Part shown: positions 35,451 through 44,729 of the stretch, piece after piece
Layout of the letters: the number at the start of each line of letters is the position of its first letter
Numbering within the stretch: the first letter of the stretch is position 1
From: Bacteroidales bacterium
Lineage (GTDB): Bacteria > Bacteroidota > Bacteroidia > Bacteroidales > FEN-979
Direction of reading: 5' to 3'
Length of the DNA stretch: 64,000 bases
Assembly: GCA_023231065.1 (NCBI GenBank)
Contig: JALNWE010000008.1
Span: forward strand, 9,500 to 73,499
Position numbers and translations under genes: made by a program
Notes under the pieces: generated by a model
Database searches by the model: none
Told to the model about the DNA's origin: nothing
The model's input: only the letters and a program-made list of their open reading frames with translations

Positions 35451-36548
35451 ATGAAAAAAATTTTACTTCTTCTGGCTGTTATGCTATTATTCATTGCAGA
35501 TAGCTATTCCCAGGCATCTTTTAATACCGGGGCCATGGAAATTGCCGTAAATCAATATGGCAGGATCCGGCTTTTTACTCCTGATGGGACAAGGCACCTG
35601 CAACGCGCTTCGATTTTAGTCGGGACGTCGGCAACCTCTGTATTTGATTACACCAATGATGCCGGGGAATTAGAGCCAACGGTATTGGTCAGTAATCCCC
35701 TCATAAGCGATTATGAAATCTATGGCGCCTATGACAACTCTTATTCGTCGTTACCCCCTGCCATCATTGAAAAATTGAATGCTTACGGGTGGAATAACGG
35801 CGCTTATGCCATCATTAAATTGAATGTTAAAAACATTGAAACCTCCAACATCAATGCTTCTATAGGTTTAGACATCATTCCAGAACTAAACCAGGAGTAT
35901 GGATACGATTCTGTCACGTACAACAGCGAAGCAGGTGTTATCTGGTTTCACAGGGGGAACCAGGAAACCATGGGAATGAAGCTCCTCTCTGCATCGTTAT
36001 CATCCCTTTACTCTTTTGAATGGTTTACGGATTATTCTACGGATGCCAATTATTGGAATTGGTTAAATCATGGATCATTGCAGTCTGAATATATTTCAAC
36101 TACGGCTGACGGGCCTGTTACCATTACTTCACAGAGTCCCGTTGTCTTAGGTCCAGGGGTGTCCTGTGATGTGTTTTACGCGATGGCGCTCGGGGCCGAT
36201 GAGGAAACTATGCTGGCCAACATTGCCGCGGCGGAACAAAAGTATTATATCATCACCGGAGTTGAGGATAAAGAACTTTCGGCCAATGAACTAAATCTCG
36301 GTCAAAATTCCCCCAATCCTTTTAATCAATCGACAACTATCCGTTATCAGCTTCCGGATAATGGGTTTGTAAGTTTAAAGGTATATAATTCCATCGGGAA
36401 CGAAGTAGCCACACTGGTCAATACAAAACAGACAAAAGGATCCTACACCGTTCATTTCGATGCCAGTGGTTTATCTGGCGGAATGTATTATTACAAGCTT
36501 AGTTGTAACGACATGGTCAAGTCAAATAAAATGTTGCTGGTTAAATAA
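35451..36548 (+). CDS. exported protein of unknown function with T9SS sorting domain
   Basis: 365 residues: a signal peptide (about 1-20, ending DSYSQ), a body of about 260 residues that I cannot assign, and a T9SS type A sorting domain (about 285-365; LGQNSPNPFNQSTTIRY ... GGMYYYKL). The body is mostly beta (ASFNTGAMEIAVNQYGRIRL). It is followed by a bidirectional terminator and is monocistronic. Confidence 0.8.
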   Translation: MKKILLLLAVMLLFIADSYSQASFNTGAMEIAVNQYGRIRLFTPDGTRHLQRASILVGTSATSVFDYTNDAGELEPTVLVSNPLISDYEIYGAYDNSYSSLPPAIIEKLNAYGWNNGAYAIIKLNVKNIETSNINASIGLDIIPELNQEYGYDSVTYNSEAGVIWFHRGNQETMGMKLLSASLSSLYSFEWFTDYSTDANYWNWLNHGSLQSEYISTTADGPVTITSQSPVVLGPGVSCDVFYAMALGADEETMLANIAAAEQKYYIITGVEDKELSANELNLGQNSPNPFNQSTTIRYQLPDNGFVSLKVYNSIGNEVATLVNTKQTKGSYTVHFDASGLSGGMYYYKLSCNDMVKSNKMLLVK

Positions 36549-36635
36549 TTTCTCCGGCCCATGGCATTGATCTTGCATTCCAGTAAGGTTTAATAGCTTT
36601 CTCTATCATCTCACACGGGAAGGGAAAAATGCATC

Positions 36636-36669
36636 AAAAAGGAGGCTGCTCGTTAGGCAGCCTCCTTTT
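36636..36669. terminator. bidirectional intrinsic terminator
   Basis: Stem GGAGGCTGC / GCAGCCTCC with a 7-base loop, five A on the left and four T on the right. It lies between the convergent T9SS gene and the PKD/propeller lipoprotein, so it can stop both transcripts. Confidence 0.88.
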
Positions 36670-36683
36670 CTTAGAAATATGGT

Positions 36684-37907
36684 TTATAGTTTGATCCAAA
36701 CCACTGTCATGGCATGGGGGCTGACATTGGTGATCCAATCTTCAGGGTTTGATCCATCCAGGTTAGCCCGGATGATCTTCCCATCGGGATTTGAGTTGGA
36801 ATTTTTAACTCCCCAGAAGAGTTTGTTATGCGTTTCATCAAGGGTTATTCCCCAGGTAGCTTTGAGACCATAATCGCCGATCTTTGTGAAACCAGTTCCA
36901 TCCAAATTACACATAAAAACCCCATTTTCAGGGGCAACAGTCCCGTCTGAACCATACAGTACAAGATAAGCTTTCCCGCTCCGGAAATCTATTTCCATGG
37001 CAGTTCCGTCCACATCGGAGGTCCCTGTAGCATCGAAGGTTATCTTGGTAAAATTCGTTCCATCAAAATTCACGGACCAAAACCCACCCAGGTAATCTGT
37101 TTTATCATTTACCAGATAAATTTTATTGGTGGAGGGATCGTATTGCATATCAATCGGAAATTCGGGCTCGTTGTCGCCACCATGCATAGCGATGAATTCT
37201 TCAGGATTGGAACCGTCGAGGTTAGCCCTGTAAATACCACCGGTGCGTCCCCAGTATATTTTATCCCCCAAAACAAAGATGGCTTCGGCATCGCCCACGA
37301 GTTCCTGTCCGGGAACAGTGGCATCCAGGATTTTCTCGGGATTTGTTCCATCGGCATTATATCGGTAGATAGCCTGATTGGAAAAATCCGTTATATACAC
37401 TTTCTTATGAGCAGTATCGACAGCAATTCCATAAGGCCTTGACAAATCGGTAGCTACAAAATCCTGCTGTAACGGTGGCGCATCGTCCAGAATGACCATG
37501 TGCCCATTTCCGGGATTTCCCCTTGTTGTAAAGTACAGAACCTGTGAAAGACCTGCCAATGGATCCTTAACATTGACGACCATGGTCTTTACTGCCTGGT
37601 TATAATAGACGGAATTGACAGGTGCACAGGTAAGCTTTACCGTGTATAAGCCAGGGGTTGTATAATTAGCGACCGGGTTGGTTTCAGTGGAAGTTTGACC
37701 GTTTCCAAAATCCCAGGAATAGCTCAATGCGTTTAATGAGGCATTGGTAAAAGTGACTTCACACGGGGCATATCCCTGGTTGGATATCGCGTAACTGAAA
37801 TCGGCCACGGTACTTGCAGCAGGGGTGCCCATATCCTTTTCTTTGCATCCTGTTGCTGCGGTCATTATAAGCAGGATACAGATGAGATAAAAATAGTTTC
37901 TTTTCAT
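36684..37907 (-). CDS. lipoprotein with PKD domain and YWTD-like beta-propeller
   Basis: 407 residues. The lipoprotein signal ends in a good lipobox (TAATGC, Cys21). A PKD domain follows (about 35-115; SYSWDFGNGQTSTETNPV). Then comes a propeller with repeats such as GIAVDTAHKKVYITDF, IYRYNADGTNPEKIL and KIIRANLDGSNPEDWI, resembling low-density-lipoprotein-receptor-type YWTD repeats. As the last gene of a cyanophycinase-susC-susD operon it occupies the position of SusE/F-type surface glycan-binding lipoproteins and may bind the polymer at the surface. The gap to susD is 30 bases. Confidence 0.82.
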   Translation of the reverse strand: MKRNYFYLICILLIMTAATGCKEKDMGTPAASTVADFSYAISNQGYAPCEVTFTNASLNALSYSWDFGNGQTSTETNPVANYTTPGLYTVKLTCAPVNSVYYNQAVKTMVVNVKDPLAGLSQVLYFTTRGNPGNGHMVILDDAPPLQQDFVATDLSRPYGIAVDTAHKKVYITDFSNQAIYRYNADGTNPEKILDATVPGQELVGDAEAIFVLGDKIYWGRTGGIYRANLDGSNPEEFIAMHGGDNEPEFPIDMQYDPSTNKIYLVNDKTDYLGGFWSVNFDGTNFTKITFDATGTSDVDGTAMEIDFRSGKAYLVLYGSDGTVAPENGVFMCNLDGTGFTKIGDYGLKATWGITLDETHNKLFWGVKNSNSNPDGKIIRANLDGSNPEDWITNVSPHAMTVVWIKL

Positions 37908-37937
37908 ATATTGCTACTTTAACAGGTTTGAAAATGA

Positions 37938-39272
37938 TCAATAACCGGGATTTTGGGTCATCAGTTTGTTGGTCTGCAACTCGCTGAGCGGTATCGGGAA
38001 GAGGGTATATTTTTCATCAATTCCCAGGATAGTGGTCGCTCTTTTTGTTCTTATAAGGTCGGACCACCTTTGGCTTTCAAAAGCGAATTCATGCCGGCGT
38101 TCGCTTTCAATGGCCAGTTTAAGTTCAGGATAGTCGGTTGCTGTTGTGGGGTCAAGCCCAGCCCTGGCGCGCAATATATTAATATCATTCCTGATATCTT
38201 CAATATTCCCGTTTGTATAGGCGCGGGCTTCAGCGCGGATCATATACATCTCGGCCAGGCGGAGCACATAAACCCGGTCAGTCCCTGATACGATATCCTT
38301 GTATTTGATCCCGTAAGGCAGGTTATTTTCATCAAAAGTTATGGAGGTATTGAACCGGGTGGTATCGTTCGTTTGAAAAAGCTGAACAAATTCGTTGGTC
38401 GGGGAAACTTCATATCGGCCGGTCAGGCTGACAGGGAAGAAATACTGGGCCAGACGGTTATAGTTCTGAGCATCGAAGATTACTTCGAAAATGGATTCCG
38501 TGGTATTCCCGTTGAACAGGTCAGCAAAGGCAGGCGCCATGATGTACCCCCCTTCGTTGATCACCTTGTCGGCTTTCGTTATGGCCAGGGCGGCGATGGC
38601 GGGGTCGCTGGTGTACTGGAATTGTGACAGATAGACCCTTGCCAGTAAAGCCGTCGCGCTGAAAGAGCTGGCGCGGCCCAGGGAGCGGGTTGAAGGCAGC
38701 AATTCTTCAGCCTCCAGCAAATCAGAGATAATCTGGGTATAGACTTCAGGAACCGTGTTCCGGGCCTGGTCAATCGTACTCAGATCAAGCGTTGGTTGTG
38801 TTTTGATGGGAATTCCGCCAAAGAGGGCCAGCAGGTTGAAATGCGACAAGGCCCGAAGGAAAAGCCCGTCCCCTGTATAGAGGTTCCTTTCATCGGTTGT
38901 CATATCAATACCGTCAATCCTTGCCAGCACATTGTTGACCCGGTTGATGCAATCGTAATTGGAAGACCAGATACCATCGATGATCCCATTATCGGCTGCG
39001 ATCTCATTGTCGGCAATCTGGAGATAATCGCGGGTTGTCCCGGTCCACGCCAGGTTATCGGCAGCAAGATCTTCAACGATGACGAAGTTGCGTGCGTAAT
39101 TACCAACATCATGCAGGGAATAATAAGCCCCCGTGATGGCTTTGTCCACTCCTGACTTATCACTGATAGCCTGATCGGCCGATATCGATTCGGTGGGCTC
39201 GATATTCAGCATTTTGGTGCAGGAGATCGTCGCAAATGCGAAAACAATCAGTATGAATAATATTTTTTTCAT
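37938..39272 (-). CDS. susD: SusD/RagB family surface lipoprotein
   Basis: 444 residues with a lipoprotein signal (FAFATISC, Cys18) and the SusD fold of TPR-like helices. Family features include QAISDKSGVDKAITGAYYSL near the N-terminus, GDGLFLRALSHFNLLALFGG in the middle and RRHEFAFESQRWSDLIRTKR near the end. It forms the lid of the SusC outer-membrane porin and binds the polymer to be imported. It is encoded 18 bases after susC in one operon with the exported cyanophycinase. Confidence 0.93.
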   Translation of the reverse strand: MKKILFILIVFAFATISCTKMLNIEPTESISADQAISDKSGVDKAITGAYYSLHDVGNYARNFVIVEDLAADNLAWTGTTRDYLQIADNEIAADNGIIDGIWSSNYDCINRVNNVLARIDGIDMTTDERNLYTGDGLFLRALSHFNLLALFGGIPIKTQPTLDLSTIDQARNTVPEVYTQIISDLLEAEELLPSTRSLGRASSFSATALLARVYLSQFQYTSDPAIAALAITKADKVINEGGYIMAPAFADLFNGNTTESIFEVIFDAQNYNRLAQYFFPVSLTGRYEVSPTNEFVQLFQTNDTTRFNTSITFDENNLPYGIKYKDIVSGTDRVYVLRLAEMYMIRAEARAYTNGNIEDIRNDINILRARAGLDPTTATDYPELKLAIESERRHEFAFESQRWSDLIRTKRATTILGIDEKYTLFPIPLSELQTNKLMTQNPGY

Positions 39273-39290
39273 TTTTTTCAGAATTAAAGG

Positions 39291-42200
39291 TTAAAAAACT
39301 AAGCTCAAACCAACCAGTATGGTACGCGATTGAGGGTAGGTGAAGAAGTCGGTCCCCTGGATGATGTTGCTGGAGCCCCCATAATAGTTTACTTCGGGGT
39401 CCATCCCGGTATAATTGGTGAAGGTGTAAAGGTTCTGCACGGTGGCATAAACTTTAGCCGACTTCATACCGACCTTTTTTGCCCATTCTTTCCTGAGGTT
39501 ATAGCTTAATGTAACGTTCTTGACCCTGAGGAAAGAGCCATCTTCGATGAAACGGGATGATTTATAGGAATCTCCGACCTTCGGGAATTGAGTAATATCC
39601 CCTGGTTTTTGCCACCGGCCGATCATCCGTTTCGTCTGGTTGTCTTCTCCGGTACCGGATTCAAGATAGATCAGCGTACCATTGAAGATATCGTTTCCAT
39701 AGGTGGCTTGAAGGAAAATGGAGAGTTCGAAATTCTTGTAACTAAAAACATTGGTAAACCCGGCCGTGAAATCGGGGTTTGGATCACCGGTTTTCATACG
39801 GTCGGCAGAGGTGATAATGCCATCGCCATCCAGATCTTCATAAACAAGGTTTCCGGTGGTTGGGTCAACGCCAAGGCAATTATAACCATAAAAAATGCCA
39901 ATGGGTTGCCCCACTTCAACGCGGTTCCCGCCCCGGCCCATATCGTCAATGGGCTGATCTTCATACAGGCTGAGCACTTTGTTGCGGTTCATGGCAAAAT
40001 TGAGGGAAGAGGTCCATACGAATGCTTTATCGATATTGACAGTATTCAATACGGCCTCGAGTCCTTTGTTCTCGAGCTGCCCGATGTTGGAAGAGATGCT
40101 TGTAAAACCGGATGAAGAGGGGATAGGCCTTTCAAGGAGGAGGTCTTTGGTATGGTTGTAATAGAGATCAAAATTCAGGTTGATCCTGTTCTTTAGTATG
40201 GATATATCAATGCCAAAGCCTGTTTGTGCTGTCGTTTCCCATTTCAGATCGGGATTGGGTAACTGCGTTGGTGCAATACCGGAGTTGCCTCCGTAATTGT
40301 ATCCTGCACCATAAAGCCCCAGGGAAGCGAAATCGCCGATCCCGTCATTCCCGGTAAGCCCATAACTGACCCTGACCTTGAGTTCATTGATCCATTTGAT
40401 CTTCTTAATAAATGGTTCTTCCGACATACGCCATGCAAAAGAACCTGCCGGGAAATAACCGTAATGGTTATTAGCTCCGAATTTTGAAGAACCATCGGCC
40501 CGCGCTGTCAATGTGAAGATATATTTGAATTTATAATTGTATTTGAATTGTCCGAAGTAAGAATTCATGATCCGGTCGAGGGCTGTCGCAGAGGCAGCAC
40601 GGATGGTCCCGGCCGACACCAGATACTGAAGTTCATCATTCGGGAAATTAATACCCTCTATGTAAGTGGTACGGTTGGCATATTTCTCGAAGCTATGGCC
40701 GATCAGGATATCGATATTGTGTTTTTCTTTGATTTCCTTGATATACTGAAGTACATTGTTGGTAGTGAGGTTACTGGCATAATTCGTTCCTTCGATCCCC
40801 AGCCCGTTGTACTTTTTTCCCTGGCGGGTGGTGGTTGGATCGTAGCTGTGTTCCCTGAGATTATAGATATCAATCCCGAATTTTGAAGTAAAAGTAAATC
40901 CGTCCAGGAACTTATATTCAAGGTAAGCGTTACCCCCGGTGCGGTTGGTGTATGCCATGTTTACCGAATTATTGGCAATGGCAACCGGGTTGGCGTAAAA
41001 CATGGTCTCGTCGTAATTTCCGTTGGCGTCATAAACCGGGTAAATGGCAGGGATTGACATAGCATTCGGCAATGGGCCGTTCAAGGTGGCATCGCCTTCG
41101 ACCCGTGCGTTTTTCGAATAGGCGATGCTAACGCCTCCTCCGATGGTCAGGTTGGGAAGGATTTTATAGTCCGAATTGATACGTCCGCTGTAACGCTGAT
41201 AAGATGTCCCCTTCACGACGCCTCCCTGGTCGTAATAGTTACCGGAGATGAAGAGCCGGTATTTGTCGTTACCGCTGCTCACAGCAATTTCTGTGTTTGC
41301 CGTTGGGGCCGTGACCAGGATTTCACTCATCCAGTCGGTATTGATCCCCTTCACGCTGGTTCCCTTATATGCATTCCATTCATCCGCGTCCATCATGGGG
41401 ATGATCCTTTCTTTCGGCAGGGTTTGCCATCCATAGCTGAGGTTTAGCGACACGTCTGTTTTTCCCCGGCTTCCTTTTTTGGTGGTGATCAGGATAACCC
41501 CGTTGGATGCGCGGGCGCCATACATGGATGTGGCAGAAGCATCTTTCAGGATGGTCATCGATTCGATATCATTAGGGTTGATATCGCTCATGGCATTGAT
41601 TTCCTGTCCACTCATGCCTACCTGCGAATACTGGCCTGTAATAGCCGGGATCCCATCGATGACCATCAGGGGTTGGTTACTGGCGTTGATAGAACTACCT
41701 CCCCTGAGTTTAATCATGTTCTGACCACCCGGGGTTCCCGACTGGGTGTTGACTGTAAGACCAGCCGTCTGCCCAAGCAAAACTCCATCGATGGTACGGA
41801 TCGGGATGTTTTTAATTTCATCTTCATTAACCAGCTCAATGGCCCCGGATATCAGTTTTTTACTGGTGGTACTGTATCCGACAACAACCAGTTCACCTAA
41901 CGCAATGTCCTGGTCGCTCATTTTAACATTGATCACTTTGTGACCCTTTACCGGAATTTCCTGGGTCTGCATTCCGACATAGGAAAAAACCAATACTCCA
42001 TTGGTTGGCGCCATGAGAGCGTATTTTCCATTGATATCAGAAGTAGTTCCCTGTGTGGTTCCCTTGATCAATACTGTGACTCCCGGAACCGGTGAATTGT
42101 CTTCAGCCGAAATAATCGTTCCGCTGACAGAGATGTCCTGGGCGATCAGGTTTTGGAAAAGCACACTAAACAATAATAGCAAATAGTACTTTTTTTTCAT
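39291..42200 (-). CDS. susC: SusC/RagA family TonB-linked outer-membrane protein
   Basis: 969 residues. A signal peptide (about 1-20) precedes a carboxypeptidase-D-like domain (about 24-105; VSGTIISAEDNSPVPGVTV), a plug domain (about 115-230; MVIDGIPAITG, TILKDASATSMYGARASNG) and a 22-strand barrel ending in the usual aromatic residue (LVGLSLVF). Import through it is energised by TonB-ExbBD. The length is typical. It lies between the cyanophycinase gene (15 bases upstream) and susD, which points to peptide and not glycan import. Confidence 0.94.
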   Translation of the reverse strand: MKKKYYLLLLFSVLFQNLIAQDISVSGTIISAEDNSPVPGVTVLIKGTTQGTTSDINGKYALMAPTNGVLVFSYVGMQTQEIPVKGHKVINVKMSDQDIALGELVVVGYSTTSKKLISGAIELVNEDEIKNIPIRTIDGVLLGQTAGLTVNTQSGTPGGQNMIKLRGGSSINASNQPLMVIDGIPAITGQYSQVGMSGQEINAMSDINPNDIESMTILKDASATSMYGARASNGVILITTKKGSRGKTDVSLNLSYGWQTLPKERIIPMMDADEWNAYKGTSVKGINTDWMSEILVTAPTANTEIAVSSGNDKYRLFISGNYYDQGGVVKGTSYQRYSGRINSDYKILPNLTIGGGVSIAYSKNARVEGDATLNGPLPNAMSIPAIYPVYDANGNYDETMFYANPVAIANNSVNMAYTNRTGGNAYLEYKFLDGFTFTSKFGIDIYNLREHSYDPTTTRQGKKYNGLGIEGTNYASNLTTNNVLQYIKEIKEKHNIDILIGHSFEKYANRTTYIEGINFPNDELQYLVSAGTIRAASATALDRIMNSYFGQFKYNYKFKYIFTLTARADGSSKFGANNHYGYFPAGSFAWRMSEEPFIKKIKWINELKVRVSYGLTGNDGIGDFASLGLYGAGYNYGGNSGIAPTQLPNPDLKWETTAQTGFGIDISILKNRINLNFDLYYNHTKDLLLERPIPSSSGFTSISSNIGQLENKGLEAVLNTVNIDKAFVWTSSLNFAMNRNKVLSLYEDQPIDDMGRGGNRVEVGQPIGIFYGYNCLGVDPTTGNLVYEDLDGDGIITSADRMKTGDPNPDFTAGFTNVFSYKNFELSIFLQATYGNDIFNGTLIYLESGTGEDNQTKRMIGRWQKPGDITQFPKVGDSYKSSRFIEDGSFLRVKNVTLSYNLRKEWAKKVGMKSAKVYATVQNLYTFTNYTGMDPEVNYYGGSSNIIQGTDFFTYPQSRTILVGLSLVF

Positions 42201-42215
42201 AAGGTTTAGCTTTGG

Positions 42216-43499
42216 TTAGTATGTATTATTCATTGGCGTTATTGAAACATGAACGGGGATTATGTCCATCAGAAGGTTGGTCACGGTGTAACGATCGCCC
42301 TGATCTTTATTTTCATGATAAAACACTTCATAGTCCCCGGATTTGCGGAGCATTACCTGAAATCCCGCGCCGGGACTGGTAAAAGTGATATTCTGAACGG
42401 TATCGGTGGCTTTGTTATCAGCCAGGTCAGCGGTGATAAGTTCGCGGAAAGTATCCTGGCCCCCGCTTAAAATCCCGGTTTGGCCGGAATAATTTTTATC
42501 ATGATGTTCTTTTCCTTTAACAGATTGTTTTCCTTCGGCAGGAGTAACAATTCCGGTAGCAACATCATAACTGTCGCCTTCTTCAAGATAACTTAATGAA
42601 AGGTTCCTGATCATGGGCATATTCTGGATCCGGGAAACCGATGCGTTGGAAACATTCAGGATGATAACTCCCGAAACGCCTGCGATGCTGATCCTGTTTT
42701 GTTTACCATGATAGATAAGCGCGGTGTTTTCATCAATACCAAAGCCCAGGTTCCCTTTACTTTTTTCATTCATCAGGGTTACGGCCAGCCGTCCGATCCT
42801 TGCTCTTACCAGAAAGTGCTGATCAACAATTCCGGCAGGGAAAAAACCAATACCTTTTGTGATCAGGACACCCTGGTCTTCGGGAAAATCATCCCCTGCA
42901 TAATCCCTGATAACCCCATGGCCCAAAGCGGCCAGGCTGGTCCCGCCCCCGATCATTACTTCACTCATGATAGCCGCACCGGCGCTGGTGCCACCGATTA
43001 CGCCCCCTGAACGATATACATCCCACACCGCTTGCAGGACTGGAGTCTGGCCGCCGTCGGGAAGGGTGAGCGTTTTCATGGTCCTCGCCTGGTCCCCGCC
43101 TGTAAACCAAACCGCGGAGCAACCCCTGACGATATCTGCAAGGTTAGGGTCATTCCCGTTATTTTTCCATTCCGATTCATTGATGTCGAGGGTGCTGTCA
43201 TCATCCATCACAGCGATAGGGACCAGATGGATGTTTGCCGGTTTGACGCCATAGGAAATCAGGATGTTCCTGAAATACACGAACGACTGCATGGGGGCCC
43301 CACCGGCTGACGGGATCACGGCAAAGGTGGCTTTTTCCTTTCCCCCGGCAAAGGTGATGAGTTGTTCAAAAACACTTCTGTTGTTGGCTTCAAGGCCTCC
43401 TCCTACAATCACAAGGTTCCCCTGGGCCAGGGCCTGGCAAAGGGATCCGACAGACAACAGGAACGCGGATAAAAATGATAACAATCGGGAATTAAGCAT
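42216..43499 (-). CDS. cphE: exported cyanophycinase (peptidase family S51)
   Basis: 427 residues with a signal peptide (about 1-26, ending ALAQ). The catalytic core (about 27-290) has the S51 nucleophile motif GGTSAGA (Ser172), VDQHF with His228 and GIDENTA with Glu257, matching the Ser-His-Glu triad of cyanophycinase, plus the FTGGDQAR loop (about 132-139). Alpha-aspartyl dipeptidases of the same family lack this set. A C-terminal extension of about 130 residues is unassigned. Exported forms (CphE) cut the beta-Asp-Arg polymer cyanophycin outside the cytoplasm. It is the first gene of an operon with susC, susD and a surface lipoprotein, and divergent from the isoaspartyl dipeptidase gene. 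The symbol is by analogy. Confidence 0.88.
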   Translation of the reverse strand: MLNSRLLSFLSAFLLSVGSLCQALAQGNLVIVGGGLEANNRSVFEQLITFAGGKEKATFAVIPSAGGAPMQSFVYFRNILISYGVKPANIHLVPIAVMDDDSTLDINESEWKNNGNDPNLADIVRGCSAVWFTGGDQARTMKTLTLPDGGQTPVLQAVWDVYRSGGVIGGTSAGAAIMSEVMIGGGTSLAALGHGVIRDYAGDDFPEDQGVLITKGIGFFPAGIVDQHFLVRARIGRLAVTLMNEKSKGNLGFGIDENTALIYHGKQNRISIAGVSGVIILNVSNASVSRIQNMPMIRNLSLSYLEEGDSYDVATGIVTPAEGKQSVKGKEHHDKNYSGQTGILSGGQDTFRELITADLADNKATDTVQNITFTSPGAGFQVMLRKSGDYEVFYHENKDQGDRYTVTNLLMDIIPVHVSITPMNNTY

Positions 43500-43601
43500 T
43501 TAAAGGAGAGCATTACCAGACAACGAAAATAAAAAATTATATATTAGGAAAAATGCCTCAATTACAATTTTTTCTCAACTTTGCTGATCAAACATGAAAA
43601 G

Positions 43602-44729
43602 ATGTTCACACTTTTTAAAAACGCGCAGGTTTACACCCCGGATTATTCCGGAAAAAACGATGTTCTTACTGGGGGAAAAACCATTCTTGCAATCGGGGAC
43701 CATATTGAGCCTCCTTTTGGAATAAAAGTAAATGTCATTGATTGCAAAGGGCTTTCACTTGTTCCCGGGCTCATCGACAGCCATGTTCATATTACCGGTG
43801 GCGGAGGGGAAGGCGGGCCTGCCAGCAGGATGCCCGAACTCCAGCTAAGCATGATGGTAGAGGGAGGCGTAACCACCGTGATAGGTTGCCTCGGTACCGA
43901 CGGGATCACGCGGAGTGTTGAAAGCGTGCTGATGAAGGTAAAAACCTTGCGCGCCCTGGGTGTCTCTGCCTGGATGTACACGGGAGCATACCAGGTCCCC
44001 ACGCCTACGATCACGGGTGATATCGCGAAAGACATCACCCTGTTTGAAGAAATCATAGGGGTTGGAGAGGTGGCGATTTCCGACCACCGTTCATCAGTCC
44101 CTTCTGTTGCCGAACTCACGCGGATCACAGCGCATGCCCGTGTGGCCGGAATGATCGGCGGAAAAGCAGGAATTATTAATATGCACATGGGAGACGCCAA
44201 AGATCCTTTCAGGCCGCTTCATGATGTGGTTGCCAACAGTGAGATGGGCTACAGACAGTTTATCCCGACCCATTGCAACAGAAATCATTATATTTTTGAA
44301 GATGCCAAAGAATATGGCAAAATGGGATTTGTCGATATCACAACCAGCTCTTATCCTTATGATCCGGATGAAGAGATAAAACCATCCATTGCACTGAAGC
44401 AACTTCTCGAAGCAGGCGTCCCGGCAGATCATATCACCTTTACTTCCGACGGATGTGGTTCACTTCCCTGTTTTGACCGTGAAGGGAGACTGATTAAAAT
44501 TGACATGGGGCTTCCCTCTTCCATCTTACGGGAGATCAAGGAATCCGTATTGATTGAAAAAATCCCCTTAGGTACCGCGTTGAAAGTAGCGACATCAAAC
44601 CCTGCAGGGATCCTTAAGCTACCGGGTAAAGGACAAATCAGGGAAGGATATGATGCCGATGTGCTGGTCCTCGATGAAAATTTCAACATCATTCACCTGA
44701 TGGCCATGGGAAAGATCATGACTTTATGA
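43602..44729 (+). CDS. iadA: beta-aspartyl (isoaspartyl) dipeptidase
   Basis: 375 residues from the first ATG in frame; the open frame reaches back to a TTG at 43581. It is an amidohydrolase-fold zinc enzyme. The metal site is at GLIDSHVHITGGGGEGG, followed by the family signature GVTTVIGCLGTDGITR, SAWMYTGAYQVP, ISDHRS, IGGKAG with the probable carboxylated Lys, PTHCNRN and FTSDGCGS. No signal peptide, so it is cytoplasmic. It splits beta-Asp-X dipeptides, the products of cyanophycinase, into Asp and Arg. It is divergent from the cyanophycinase operon and overlaps the M28 peptidase gene by 4 bases (ATGA). Confidence 0.92.
   Translation: MFTLFKNAQVYTPDYSGKNDVLTGGKTILAIGDHIEPPFGIKVNVIDCKGLSLVPGLIDSHVHITGGGGEGGPASRMPELQLSMMVEGGVTTVIGCLGTDGITRSVESVLMKVKTLRALGVSAWMYTGAYQVPTPTITGDIAKDITLFEEIIGVGEVAISDHRSSVPSVAELTRITAHARVAGMIGGKAGIINMHMGDAKDPFRPLHDVVANSEMGYRQFIPTHCNRNHYIFEDAKEYGKMGFVDITTSSYPYDPDEEIKPSIALKQLLEAGVPADHITFTSDGCGSLPCFDREGRLIKIDMGLPSSILREIKESVLIEKIPLGTALKVATSNPAGILKLPGKGQIREGYDADVLVLDENFNIIHLMAMGKIMTL

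Noticed and set aside
43572..43580. CAACTTTG as a -7 promoter box for the isoaspartyl dipeptidase gene
   Set aside because: Lacks the initial TA of TAnnTTTG and has no -33 partner; too weak to list.
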